This document shows positions 24,091 to 36,507 of a DNA stretch of 64,000 nucleotides, in pieces. Position numbers and translations under genes: made by a program. Source of the DNA: Nicotiana tabacum (Eukaryota; Streptophyta; Magnoliopsida; Solanales; Solanaceae); NCBI RefSeq assembly GCF_000715075.1, contig NC_134089.1:110305157-110369156 (forward strand), written 5' to 3'. Below the pieces are notes generated by a model, which was not told where the DNA came from, did no database searches, and was given only the letters and a program-made list of their open reading frames with translations. Numbering within the stretch: position 1 is the first letter of the stretch; every line of letters begins with the position of its first letter.

Positions 24091-24872
24091 TAGGGGTGTA
24101 CAAAGAAAACCGACAAACTGCATCAAACCGATAATCCGAATCAAATCGAGAAAAAAAATCCAAATATGGTTTGGTTTGATGTAAGAAAAATAAATCCGAC
24201 CAAAATTGGTTTGGTTTGGTTTTAACTAAAAAAAGTCAAACCGAAACCAAATTGATATTACATGTATACAAATTTTAAAAATATTTTTTTTACATAAAAT
24301 AATTATTTTAATGTAATTTATAAATATTTTTTAAATTTTTTCATAGTTCTCTCTTTTAATGTATTATTTCAAGCTTGGAATTAGAACTTTTGAATTGTCA
24401 AATATGTTTTATAGCTCATAAAATTTAGTGACTCAAAGAAATTCCAAAGCAAAATTAAATTAATATTAATGCTAAAACAATTAATTCAATATTCGGAATG
24501 ACAATAGTATTGAATATTTTTTTTGTTTTGCATTGGTTTAGATAGTGAAAATGCATAACTTACTTTTAATATTATTTAGTCATTTAATTAATACTCAGTA
24601 CCTATTAGTCGTACTTATTTTAGCATGACTTAGTACTTTCAGATTATACTAGAACCTAAGAAATATTAGAGCAGAAATCATATATTTTATGCTATGAGAA
24701 TTTTGTCGGAAAAAACTCGAAAAATTCGAGAAAGCCGAAAAACCCGAGAAAACCTAGATTGAAAAATTCGACTTTTGTTGGCTTGGTTTAGTTTATAGAT
24801 TTAATAATTTGATACAATTGATTTAGTTTGGTAATTGAAAAATCTGAATCAACCAGGCCATATACATCCCTA
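24091..24872. mobile_element. hAT-type non-autonomous element (782 bp)
   Basis: Ends are TAGGGGTGTACA and TATACATCCCTA, inverted repeats of hAT type. The 8-bp flanks are ACTAGTAG (24083-24090) and ACTAGTAT (24873-24880), seven of eight identical. The subterminal zones carry many AACCGA/TTTGGTTTGG motifs, and the interior is AT-rich and non-coding. It sits 54 bp from the previous hAT element. Confidence 0.85.
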
Positions 24873-24880
24873 ACTAGTAT

Positions 24881-25010
24881 AATCATTTTGCATGCCTATA
24901 ATCCTTTATTTTATGAAAACAAAATTTTGACTTTAAATTTCTTCTTTTTAGTTTGTTTGCTTCTAATACATTTTTGAGGAACTTTCAGAAACAACTATTG
25001 TTTAGTGGCC
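24881..25010. other. Short AT-rich spacer
   Basis: No feature seen. Confidence 0.4.
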
Positions 25011-25630
25011 ATTAATTTTCTATAGCTACCATATACATAATTACTTCCTATTGCTTCTATTCAGTTGTTACGATAGATGTATTCGTTGTATTCGCGTTGC
25101 TGTATTCATGAATACTACAATAAAAAGCGCCTAAAAATCAGGGCAATCCAGTTGTACGCGCATGTATTCTCATGTATTCACGCCATGTATTCATGAATAC
25201 AACAGCAAAAAGCGCCTAAAATCAGGGCAGTCTAGTTGTACGCGCATGTATTCACATGTATTTATGAATACAACATCAAAAAATGCCTAAAATCAGGGTA
25301 GTCCAACTGTACACGCATATATTCACATGTATTCGTGCCATGTATTCATGAATACAGCAGTAAAAAACGCCTAAAATCAGGTCAGTCCATCTGTACGCGC
25401 ATGTATTCGCGCTGCTGTATTCATGAATACAGCTGTACACGCATGTATTCACATGTATTCGCGCCATGTATTCAAGAATACAGTTACGGCAATCACCTTA
25501 AAAATAGATATGTCCAGCTGTCTAAGCGAGAGGAAAATACGTATTTCATGCCGTATTCATGCCTCAATGGTAGTATATACCACAAATACTTATTTTGCTA
25601 TAAAATATAAAAGATAGCTATAGAAAATAA
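25011..25630. mobile_element. Foldback/MITE-like unit bounded by inverted repeats
   Basis: The left edge has TTTTCTATAGCTA (25017-25029 region) and the right edge its exact inverse TAGCTATAGAAAA (about 25617-25628), enclosing the palindromic tandem array. No certain target duplication was found, so the element class is unassigned. Confidence 0.5.
25085..25495. repeat. Tandem array (about 84-bp units) built on the palindrome TGTATTCATGAATACA
   Basis: The phrase GCCTAAAATCAGG recurs at about 25129, 25214, 25285 and 25369, giving steps of about 85, 71 and 84 bp. Each unit carries the 16-nt perfect palindrome TGTATTCATGAATACA or a one-base variant (six in all), plus GTACGCGCATGTATTC. ORFs in both strands through it are repeat artefacts rich in Tyr, His and Cys. 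Confidence 0.85.
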
Positions 25631-25775
25631 TATTTTAAAATAATTTTGATTTATAATAAATAGGGTGTATACTTTTGCTATATGAGGTAAAATTTCCAAT
25701 TTTTCTGTAAAGGAAACGATAGGGCTTCAAAATTAATGTGTAATCCAACAATAACAAAGACGCACAATATGTAGT

Positions 25776-25883
25776 TGGGCTTCCTCTGCTCGCGCGCGCG
25801 CACACACAAGCAACAAATGGGCCTCAAAATCAGGCCGCCGATGTTTTCACTGAGCCCTCATTTTGGTCCAAAAGCAACGGTTA
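25776..25883 (+). promoter_or_regulatory. Candidate DRP5A promoter sites: site II and MSA-like
   Basis: TGGGCT at 25776-25781 and TGGGCC at 25818-25823 match the plant site II element (TGGGCY), bound by TCP factors in proliferating cells. AACGGTTA at 25876-25883 matches the 3' part of the MSA element (consensus YCYAACGGYYA), bound by MYB3R factors in G2/M genes. They lie 125-232 bp upstream of the start codon. A (CG)n(CA)n tract sits between at about 25791-25808. The sites are seen; their use is inferred. Confidence 0.45.
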
Positions 25884-26007
25884 AGCCCAAGAATCTCAAC
25901 GTCTACCCCCCTCGACCCCTCGTCAATTCAAATTCAAAATTGATGAAATTGAATCCCCTATTTGGCTCATAGGCTCCTAACTCCTCCATTGTTCCGTTCC
26001 ATTAACA

Positions 26008-29000
26008 ATGTCTACGACCAATACCTTCCTCAACACACCAACCAAAACCCCAAACAGTACTTCCATTTCCAAGAAACACCACAAGCAGCATGCGTCGGAT
26101 TCGGGTTCTGAATTCAAGGACCGATTTGAGGCTTACAACCGGCTTCAAGCAGCGGCCGTGGCCTTCGGTGAGAAACTTCCGATTCCTGAAATAGTAGCCA
26201 TTGGTGGACAGTCCGATGGCAAGAGCTCCCTCCTCGAAGCCCTATTGGGATTCCGGTTCAATGTCCGAGAAGTTGAGATGGGTACCCGTCGCCCTCTCAT
26301 CTTGCAAATGGTCCACGACCCCACCGCTTTAGAGCCCCGTTGCCGCTTTCAGGTCTGCACAATTTCTTTTTCTTTTCAATCTATGTGCACTCTTGAACTC
26401 CGCCCTGCGGGAGTTTTGCAAATGGATTTAAGTTAGATATAATGACACGGTATACTATTTTTATGCAATCGGTGAATTTAAACTTGTGATAGCAGGTCTA
26501 TTACCAATTTTACTAGATTCCAGTTAATGCTTATCAAGAGATTTACTTTGTAATTACCTAATAAGTGACCTGGTTCTGTAAATATTTTTTACACTGTCCG
26601 TACATAAAACTTAAACTGTTAGCAAATTGCCAATCTCAAATACGTAATGAGAAGGGGGGGGGGTGCAGTAAGTTAACAAACTTCCATGAATTATCAAGTG
26701 TGAAATGAGTATAGAGAATTCATATGGCCGACCTCAATCCACTACGCCTCAATTCCAAACTAATCTAGATTGGCTTTACGAATTCTGTATCTGTTCAGAA
26801 TGAGTTAATTGTTGTGTGCTGACTTTAAAAATGGAGGAAATTCTGATATTTGGAACATGCCTTTTAAATTTTGATGCAGGAGGAGGATTCAGAAGAATAT
26901 GGAAGCCCTATTGTGCTGGCCTCTGCAATTGCAGATACCATAAAGTTTCGGACTGAATCACTTTTGAAAAGGACTAGAGCTGCAGTCTCTTCAAAGCCCA
27001 TTGTCATGAGAGCAGAATATGCCCATTGTCCTAATCTTACCATCATCGATACACCTGGCTTTGTTCTAAAAGTAAGTTATGTGTCATTGAATATACAACT
27101 AATCAAATAGTAGAACACATGTTGAAGTGAATCATCATATTCTTCTGGCAGGCGAAGAAGGGCGAACCGGAGAGAACGCCAGATGAGATTCTATCCATGG
27201 TGAAGTCACTAGCCAGTCCACCCCATCGAATTATTTTGTTCCTTCAGCAGAGCAGTGTGGAATGGTGCTCGTCTTTATGGCTGGACACTATTCGAGAGAT
27301 TGATCCAACCTTTAGGAGGACAGTGATTGTTGTCTCCAAATTTGATAACCGGCTCAAGGTATCAACACCAAGTTTTTCTGGCTTGCGCTTGAACACGTCA
27401 AATGTTGTTTCTAATATTGATGATAAGAAGTTTTTGCATATGCTCTAGTGTATTAGTAGGTGTTAACTTTAATAGATAAATAACTAAATTATGTGATGAG
27501 TGCTGGGATTTCTAAAATGCAAGTTCAAAATCATTGTTTTTTTTGGTTAAAAAAATGAAGCTGGGGTTAGTTATCTCTTAGATTATTGGAGAAGTATGCC
27601 TGTATAGTGACTAATCATCCATGATATTCCTTTGATAATAAATCATACCTGATACATATTTGCCTTCTTTTTCCTCTTCAGTGAGTTGTTTGGGATTGCT
27701 TTTCCTCTCGTGTACTGTCTATAATTGTGACATAATCCATGTTCAGGAGTTCACTGACCGCTGGGAAGTAGATCGGTATTTAAGTGCAAGTGGTTATCTA
27801 GGGGAGAATACTCATCCCTTTTTTGTGGCACTGCCTAAGGATCGAGGCACAATTTCCAATGATGAGTTTCGCCGTCAAATATCTCAAGTGGATGCAGAGA
27901 TGTTACGCTATTTGCGTGATAGTGTTAAAGGTGGGTTTGACGAAGACAAATACAGGTCCTATATTGGGTTTGGTTGTCTCAGAGATTATTTGGAGGCGGA
28001 GCTCCAGAGAAGATACAAAGAAGCTGCACCGGCAACACTTGCTCTGCTTGAACAGCGATGTGGCGAAGTCACTGCTGAAATAGCTAGAACGGAGTGCAAG
28101 ATAAAGGCAACATCTGATGTTGCACATCTTCGGAAATCTGCCATGTTGCACACTGCTGCTTTATGCAATCATGTGGTCAGTATTGTTTCTAAAATCTACG
28201 TAATATCTGCAGTCCTCATTAGCTTTATGTGTTATCTGTTTAAGGTGTTACTTTCAGAGTATCTGCAGTGGACAAGAACTTGGCACTATCTTTTTGCAGT
28301 ACTAAGTATAATGTATCCTTGAGGGACGAAAATATTTCTGATTTGGTGTTTCTTGTTGTTTGATAAAGGAGGCACTTATTGATGGTGCAGCAGATCCAGC
28401 ACCCGAGCAATGGGGGAAAACAACAGAGGAAGAACGGTCAGAGAGTGGTATTGGGGGCTGGCCTAGTGTTACAGTTGATATTAAACCTCCAAATGCGACC
28501 CTTCGCCTTTATGGTGGTGCTGCCTTTGAGAGGGTGCTGCATGAATTTCGATGTGCAACATATTCAATTAAATGCCCCCCTGTGTCAAGGGAGAAGGTAT
28601 TTTCCTTAAAATAAAAACACTTTCTTATTAGAAATGGGGAATTTAATTTAACAGAGTCAGTGACAGGTGGCTAACATTTTGCTTGCTCATACTGGCCGTG
28701 GCGGGGGTAGAGGAATTACTGAGGCAGCTGCAGAGATTGCACGAGCTGCAGCCCGATCTTGGCTTGCTCCTCTTCTTGACACAGCTTGTGATCGTTTGGC
28801 TTATGTTTTGGGCAATCTCTTCGAGATTTCTATTGAGAAAAATCATGGACATGACTCCAACCGTAAGAACTTAAGTCTTATTTCTGTTCCAAGTCTGAGC
28901 AACTTCCTGCTTCATTAGACTATTTACTATTTTAGCTGATATTCTCTTTAACGAAATGGATAAGCTGACCTTCAGGAGAATTTAGGCCCCCTGTATTTAG

Positions 29001-30514
29001 TATTATAGCAAAATCAATCAACTTTTTTTTTCTTGTTTCCGTCGTCCGTTGCTTTAGATTGCATGAAACAGTAATCAATCTAAAATATAGTTTTGAAAAG
29101 AAAGTTTAGCAGTTTATTGAAGCAGAAACAGCTTATGGAGTTCGGTATAATAGCATTCTAATGTTGGAATAGGACATGCAATTCAATTCTACATTACATA
29201 GTGGTTGATTATTTGAATGTCATTTTATAATGCAGACAGACATAGATCAGTTGATATAGAAGGATATGTCGGTTTTCATGCAGCTCTAAGGCAATCGTAC
29301 AACCATTTCATAAAAGATCTATCCAAAGAGTGCAAGCAACTACTATGCCATCATCTTGATTCAGTTACAAGCCCATATTCTCATGTCTGCTACGAGAACA
29401 ACTTCATTGGGAGTTTTAGCTCTGGTGCAAGCTCAATGTACCAATTCAATCAAGCCTCAACTGGTCCATTATGTCTCGAGCTATCTGATGGGGGGCCTGC
29501 ATTGTGCAAAGAAGTTATGAAAGACCAAGAAAACATACCCCCTGAAAAAAATGCTCAGGAAACAACACCTGGAAAAGTTACAGAAAATAGAGAAGCCCTA
29601 CGAGAATGCCAAATGACTGTGCCCGAGACCCCATCTCCAGACCAACCTTCTGATGGAAATTATGGTATCAAAAGAGAACTTGTAAACTGTGTCGAGGTTG
29701 GAGCAAGAAAACGCCACCCGAGAATTGCAGGCAATGCTAGAAATTGTGGCCAAAATGGTGAGGGCCTTTTGTTTGGAAATGGGGACAACATATCAAGACC
29801 AAGCTCTACTTATGCAGAGATATGCTCCTCAGCTGCACAGCATTTTGCTCGAATACGTGAAGTTCTGGTAGAGCGCAGCGTGGCATCAACATTGAATTCT
29901 GGATTTTTAACTCCATGGTACGCTGCTACGTTTCTCTGGCCTCTATTAATTTATTATAATGAATTCCTATATTATTTGTATACGTATCAACTGTGAATTA
30001 GCATATAGTTCACTAGATAATTGCTCAACCTCAAGTTGATGTGTCTTGATCAAGATGGTCATATTTCAGATAAAAATTAGGAGGGGATCCTAGAGAAGTC
30101 TTCCATAAAGAAGATAATACATAGGTCCAAAATGCAAAACACAAGAGTGTTAACTTTTATATGTATGTGTCCGTGTGGTCATGAACATCTTCAGCGTCAC
30201 TTCTAGTGATTAGTATACATCTTACTATTGGTTTATGACACCACTGTCTTCATACACATTTTTGTAGAACATTTTTTTAGTTAGTATATTTTTTAGTCCA
30301 GTAATATTATTTCCTGTATGTGGACAGTCGAGAAAGGCTTCCTGTAGCACTTGGGCTGGATTTGTTTGCTGTAAATGATGAAAAATTCATGGACATGTTT
30401 GTTGCACCTGGAGCTATAGACACTCTAGAAAACGAACGACAATCACTTCAGAAGCGACAGAAAATCCTGCATTCTTGCTTGAACGAGTTCAAAAGCGTGG
30501 CTAGAGCACTTTGA
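26008..30514 (+). CDS. DRP5A: Dynamin-related protein 5A-like GTPase, eight exons, 821 aa
   Basis: Large dynamin-family GTPase of the plant DRP5A type, implicated in cytokinesis at the division plane. Exons by GT-AG and homology: 26008-26352, 26880-27071, 27152-27358, 27747-28175, 28369-28596, 28667-28862, 29236-29917, 30328-30514; the sum is 2466 nt, open throughout. GTPase motifs: P-loop GGQSDGKSS (residues 66-74), switch I TRRP (93-96), DTPG (172-175), SKFD (241-244). Later come the stalk and GED-like helix (FARIREVLVERS), ending NEFKSVARAL. A low-complexity segment with ENIPPEKN and VPETPSPDQP, the latter a possible CDK/MAPK target, precedes the last part. The length matches Arabidopsis DRP5A (about 817 aa). 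DRP5B/ARC5, the plastid-division dynamin, was considered but the P-loop context fits DRP5A. No frameshift is seen; it looks functional. Confidence 0.93.
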
Positions 30515-32722
30515 CAGACACAATTTTCACCTGTTTGTCATGGTTGGCTGACAGCTTATTTGGCTTCACATCTGGTGAATCCAACTCATGCGCGGCAGCG
30601 GCTCAGCAACATTTTCATCAAGATAACTTGTCAGCATTTTATTCTCTTTTTATTTCCAGATTCTTTCTGATTATCTTGCTCTAAAGTTCTGTTAAGCTCA
30701 TGTATTAGGTCCTTTGATGATTGAAGTAAACTGCGAATGTATTGGAAACTTTTCAACACTGTACTACTTCCTTGAAAATGATGGTGATGATAAAATGTTT
30801 AAAGAAAATTTGAGCTTTACTCCCTCTTTTATACCCTATTTGTACTCCTGTCTCTTAATTGTCCGATCTTGCATATTCAACTTCAATTTTTCAAATGTGC
30901 AGATTTGCTACAGTTTTAAATAGCACTAATTATTGCCACTATTCCGTAACCCAACACTCATGTGAACAGTGCTGTTTCTGCATTGGCATGTTTATTAGGT
31001 ATCATTTTAATGGAAGGATGCGAATTTTACTGCATATATGTCCTTTTTCTAAGAAATTTTTCATTTCTAAAAAATTGAGACAGCACACCCTTTTGAAAAA
31101 GGCACATGTGAACACATGAGTTATGGGTTAACATAGGTTAATAGGATCAACTAATTTTTTTTGTCTAGATTAGAGTTTGCAAATTTCAATAAACCGAGTT
31201 AACTATGTAAGGTTAAATAAGGAACCAAAAGGTGCATATAGTGTATGAATATGGCAGTATGAAAGAGGAACTAAACTTCCATTTGATGAGTGTCTTTTTG
31301 TTTAGGATGAAGTATCAACTGCAGTGGATTCGCACCCCATTTTGTGTTACTACTTCACTTTGCATCAATTTGGTGCAAAGTTCTAACCTTTAGTACCCAC
31401 GCATTTTCCCTCCCTTCCTACTCATTGTCCACCTTATCCCCAAATCAGGGGCTGACACACCTTGTCCCAGTGGTGTCACATGACAGCGATTCGTCCCATT
31501 ATTTTACTAAACTTGTATATTTATAATAAGCAAAATAAAAAATATTGGATATAAATATAAGAAATGACACTGTTTGTTATTATAATAATTGTTCGTATAT
31601 GAATACCCCAAACAAATAAAGCATTCGTAAGTTCGCTGCACTAAGTTGGATAGTACGCTGAATAAAATAATTCCTTGTGAACGTCATGATATAGGAGTAT
31701 GAAGTTTCTATGAAGTTTACTTTGAACAAATATATAATCTGGTATTCCACCTCCACACTATCGCAGTAGCACAATGCGCTAAAAAAGGGTAATAAACTAT
31801 TAAGAAAGAAGAAAGTACAGTACGAAACTTCCTGAATGACTGTGATAAAATAAATTCCTACTTAAAATACTTAAGGGCATTGCTTTGAGAATGTAAAGAA
31901 GACCAGAAAACATAAACAAGATTATGACAGCTAGATAGTAGCACGCCCTCTTCTGAATTTTGTCAACTATTCATGAACCTTATAAAACAAAATTACACTA
32001 ATATTTGAAGTGGTCCCCTTTATCCCATACTTTGGTATGTCTCTTAATCTGAGAACTCAAGCTTTAGTAGGTAAATATTTACCCGTTTACATCATTTCAT
32101 TAAATACATCAACACGCGTATCAATAATTTTTGAATATGGGTACACCACTAAAAAAAATAGAAAAAAAATATATTGAGTGAGAATTGATCCATGTTCTTA
32201 TGAATAAATATTTTATGTTTTTTTTTGGAGCATAGGTGTCAATAGATAATATATATCTAGTTTGCTACAATTTAATATCTATTCCCTACTAATAGATTAC
32301 ACAATGAAATTTCAAACTCATTTTCCCCTCGAGATTTAAAACCAAAGTTGAATTCAAAATTTTAAATCAATAGGTGCAACATAACACAATATTAACTACT
32401 ACAATTATTTTGTGACAATGAACCGAGCTCATTCTACTGTCATTGGTGTGCATATGTCGTTGCTTAAAACTAAGATATTATTCTTTTCTTTTTCCTTTTC
32501 TTTACAGCGATGCAAGGGTCGGAAAGGGAAACTAACTCTACCACCAAAGTTTAGATTGAGAAAAAATGAATTTTTTTTTCATAATGGTGATTATATTGAG
32601 TAACTCTGTACATAGACGGCTGAAAATAATCGTCTGGAATTTATTGGAATGTGAACTTTAAATTTCTCATGTTTTTTATCCAATTTATTGATACCTAAGT
32701 CAAACTCTTGTGTGCAGAGCCA
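30515..32722. other. 3' flank of DRP5A and AT-rich intergenic DNA
   Basis: Contains the 3' UTR of the dynamin gene; no canonical AATAAA was found in the first 450 bp, so its end is unknown. The rest is AT-rich with short unconvincing ORFs. The last five bases (32723-32727, TAATA) are the left target duplication of the gypsy array. Confidence 0.5.
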
Positions 32723-32727
32723 TAATA

Positions 32728-33187
32728 TGTCATGGTCTGTAGAGTCGTTATAATTAAAAATGGGCCAGAGTTCAATTATAAAAGGCGAAAGGACCTCCTT
32801 GCAAATCATAGAAAAGTTAGATGGTTGAGATTTGTTTAGCAGGTATAAATCAAAGGCTCAGATTAATTCCAAAGGCTTCAAAATAACGCCTGATCAGTGG
32901 AGAGGAGAAAACAACGAACTTCTGGTCACTAAATTCCTCTCTCTCTTCTGATTTCTTCTCCCTCAACCCAAATTCTCTTCTCACCTAAATCTATTCTTCT
33001 TCTGTTGCAGACTCGAGCTCATCAACAATGGCGTTCAACTATCAGTGTTGTTTTTCATTTCATTTCCTTCAGTTTAGTTGTAATACTTTCATTTCAGTCA
33101 ATAAATAGAAAATTGTCCCAAAAATTACTTGTTGTTTGAATTTCCTATCATTGTGGTTTTGACTTGAATCGAGCTTAGAGCTTGACA
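32728..33187 (+). repeat. LTR 1 of the chromovirus array
   Basis: TGTCATGG...GCTTGACA. It carries a 3-bp longer variant (CCTGATCAGTGG) not present in the other two LTRs and is the most divergent of the three. The PBS TGGTATTAGAGCC follows at 33190-33202. Confidence 0.92.
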
Positions 33188-33233
33188 ATTGGTATTAGAG
33201 CCTTGTCAATTTCACAATAAATCAGAGGTACTA

Positions 33234-34325
33234 ATGGTTGAAAGAACTCGCATGAAAGTGATGAATGAAAAATTAAACTACCATAACGAGCTTTTGGCCG
33301 AGCTGAAAGAAGGGCAGCAAGCTTTGAAGGACACCCAAGCCGGTATTCAAGGCACCTTGGAATAGCTGTTGGAGAGGTTGAATATCATGAATCGTAGGCA
33401 ACCTAGGCCACATGAGCAAATTCCCGGAGTTGGAATTGGACTACTTCCCTTACCGGCTGAGAATAGAGCAGCTAGACCACAACAAGGGCAGGTTCCTAAT
33501 CCCAAATGGGAATTACCAAGCTTCGATGGTGCTAACCCTAAGGTATGGATTCGAAAATGTGATAGATTCTTCAATCTGTATAAGGTAACTGCAGATCTTA
33601 AAGTAGAAAGGGCTACTTTGTATATAAATGACAATGCTGAGTTATGGTATAATTCCCTGATACTAAGTAGAGGAGTGATTACATGGGATGAATTGAAGGA
33701 GGAGATATGCAATAGGTTTGGGGAAGTGCTAATGGATGATGTAGTGGAAGAATTTAATCGACTACAACAAATAAGCAATATGGAAGATTATTTGGTGAAG
33801 TTTGATGACCTTAAAGCTCAGATGATAGTGAGGAACCCTGCACTAAATGAGACACATTTCCTTTCTAGCTTTGTAGGAGGCTTGAAGGATGAAATCAAGT
33901 ATTCAGTAAAGTTGTTCAAACCTAAAACCTTGAGTTGTGCCATTGAGCAGGCTAGAATGCAGGAGAAGGCTATTGAGGCTACCTTGAAGAAGAACCAGCC
34001 AGTGGCAAGAGTGACCACTATTGCTAAGTCTTCAGCTCCAACAGTTGTGCAAAGACCAACTGCAGCTGCTCCATCCAAACAAAGTCGCTTGAGACTGACT
34101 CCAAAGGTGTATGAGTATAGAAAGGCCAACCAACTATGCTTCAGGTGTGGAGAAAAGTTTGGTCCTGGTCACAGGTACCAATTCAAACAGTTGCAATGCT
34201 TGACTGGAGAAGTGGAGGAAGTAGCTATTATACAGGAAGATTCCCCACCTGAGATAGAGATTGACTTAGACATGGGACCGGAAATACAAGAGGTTGTTTG
34301 CTTTAATGCTTTGTCTGGTACTTAA
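33234..34325 (+). pseudogene. Chromovirus gag, body A
   Basis: The ATG at 33234 opens a frame with a coiled-coil-like start (KLNYHNELLAELKEGQQAL) that meets TAG at 33363-33365, then continues in the same frame. It includes WELPSFDGANPKVWIRKCDR and a knuckle CFRCGEKFGPGHR whose final Cys is Tyr here (body B keeps Cys). An extra T at about 34322 shifts the frame and creates the stop at 34323-34325; body B lacks it and runs on into protease. The first TAG is also present in body B. Confidence 0.9.
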
Positions 34326-35438
34326 TATGGGAGTCAATACCATACTAATCAGAGGAGTGTTTAGAAGAAAGGAGCTAACAATCTTGGCGGATTCAGGTAG
34401 CACTCACAGTTTCATTAACGAGATTACTATCAAGGTGACTGTCTACACACCAGTGTTTTCTAATACCTTGAGAGTAACAGTGGCTGATGGCAATTACATG
34501 TATACCAACTCTATTTGTTCCAAGTTCAGCTGGAAGATGGGTGGAAAATTGTTTGAAGAAAAATTGAGAATACTACAGTTAGGAGGTTGTGACATAGTCC
34601 TTGGCAATGATTGGATGAAGAAGTTCAATCCAACCAATTTGACCATGAGAAGAATTGTGTGACCATTGGGAAAAAGGGCAATAAGGTGGTGTTATAGGGC
34701 ATCAACCAATAGGGGCAATTAGGATGGACTAGTGGAAGCACTATGGAAAAACTAATAAAGAAAGGTCAAACTCTCATGGCACACTTGTTCTTGGTGCAAG
34801 CAATAGCAGCAAAAGAGGAGGAGCCCATTGATCCCTCCATCCAGACAGTTTTGATCACCTATCAAGATGTATTTGCTGAGCCTAAATCCCTACCTCCTAC
34901 AAGGGCCCTAGATCATGGAATTCCACTCAAACCAGGATCTGCTCCCGTCAGCCTGAGACCCTACAGGTATAATTTCTTTCAACAAGAAGAACTAGAGAAT
35001 CAAGTAAGGGAAATGATGCTTAATAGGATCATTAGAGATAGTCAGTCACATTTTTCTTCACCAGCTTTACTAGTAAAGAAGAAAGATGGGACTTGGAGGT
35101 TTTGTGTGGATTATAGAGGACTTAATGAGATAACCATCAAAGATAAGTATCCAATTCTAATAGTGGATGAATTGCTAGATAAGTTATTTGGGTCAGTTAT
35201 TTTCTCAAAAATTGACCTGAGGTCTAGGTACCACCAAATCAGGATGAAGAGTGAAGACATTTACAAAACTGCTTCTAGGACTCATTTGGGACACTATGAA
35301 TTCAAGGTGATGCCATTTGGGCTAACAAATTCTCCGGCTACATTTCAAGCATTGATAAACCAAGTTTTTCAGCCTCTACTCAGAAAATTTGTGTTGGTAT
35401 TTTTTGATGACATCCTCATCTATAGTAAATCTACCTGA
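34326..35438 (+). pseudogene. Chromovirus protease and reverse transcriptase, body A
   Basis: The protease motif is ILADSGSTHSFI, with the second motif CDIVLGNDWM at about 34588-34620. Lesions between protease and RT include TAG codons near 34695 and 34710 where body B keeps CAG and CAA. RT has [48 protein letters not shown] and catalytic FFDDILIYSKS. The frame ends at TGA 35436-35438 because of an extra C in ACCTGAACAC; the same extra C is in body B. Confidence 0.9.
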
Positions 35439-36507
35439 ACACCTAACACATCTGAAGGCAGTATTCAAAATCCTGAGAACTCAGACCTTGTATGCAAAGA
35501 AATCTAAGTGTTCTTTTGGACAATCAAATGTGGAGTACTTAGGGCATGTGATTTCTAAGGAAGGAGTCTCTATTGACCCTAAGAATGTCAAGGCTATAGT
35601 ATATTGGTCTACTCCTTCTACCTTGAGAGGTTTGAGAGGCTTTTTGGGATTAACAGGCCATTACATAAAATATGTGCTCAATTATGGAGTTATTGCTAAA
35701 CCCCTGACTGATTTGCTTAAGAAGGAAGCCTTCAAGTGGAATGAGGAAGCTACAGCTGCCTTTGAAGCTCTGAAACAAGCCATGATCAACACCCTAGTCT
35801 TGGCCTTGCCTGATTATTTTCAAGACTTTATAGCAGAGACTGATGATAGCCAGAATGGTATAGGTGTTGTGTTATTACAAAGGGGAAAACCCATTGCTTA
35901 TTTAAGTAAAGTACTTGTTCCTAGACACGGAGGAAGGTCTATTTATGAGAAAGAATACATGTATCTCTTAAATGTAGTAGAAAAATGGAGGCACTACTTG
36001 CAATATGAACATTTTATAGTGAGAACTGATCATCACAGCCTCAAATTCCTACTGGAACAAAGAGTGATCACTGCCATTCAACAGAAAGGGTTAACTAAAC
36101 TACTGGGACTTGATTATGAAGTTCAGTATATGAAAGAGGCAGAAAATAGAGTTGATGATGCACTCTCCAGGCGATTTGAGGGTCAAGAAGGTAAAATCTT
36201 GTCTAATCCAACTGAGTTCATGGCCATTAGTGTAACAATTCCAAATTGGATGCAAGAAGTAAGTAATAGCTATGAAGGGGATACCTATGTAGCTGCCTTA
36301 ATCTCTGAGGTAACAGTGGCTACTCAAGGACCTCATATATACCATTACACAACTGGACTATTGAAAAAGAAGGGTAAGATTTACATAGGGGATCATGGTC
36401 CACTCAGGCAACAGTTATTGACAACCTTTCATGACTCACAAATTGGAGGGTATTCAGGCTAACTTGGCACTCTAAAAAGGCTTTCATAATTGTTCAATTA
36501 GCCTGGT
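35439..36507 (+). pseudogene. Chromovirus RNase H, body A
   Basis: Follows RT in the next frame: EHLTHLKAVFKILR, CSFGQSNVEYLGHVIS, then RNase H with AETDDSQNGIGVVLLQ, YEKEYMYLLNVVEKWRHYL, VRTDHHSLKFLLEQ and VDDALSR. A C-to-T change at about 36462 turns Gln of the SGQLGTLKRL phrase into a stop, and a further stop lies near 36489. Body B lacks about 235 bp from the middle of this domain. Confidence 0.88.

Noticed and set aside
25085..25495. CRISPR-like array
   Set aside because: Eukaryotic context, degenerate units, no unique spacers of constant length.
26008..30514. Plastid-division dynamin DRP5B/ARC5 as the identity of the dynamin gene
   Set aside because: The P-loop context GGQSDGKSS, the N-terminus with TPTKTP and the ENIPPEKN segment fit DRP5A.
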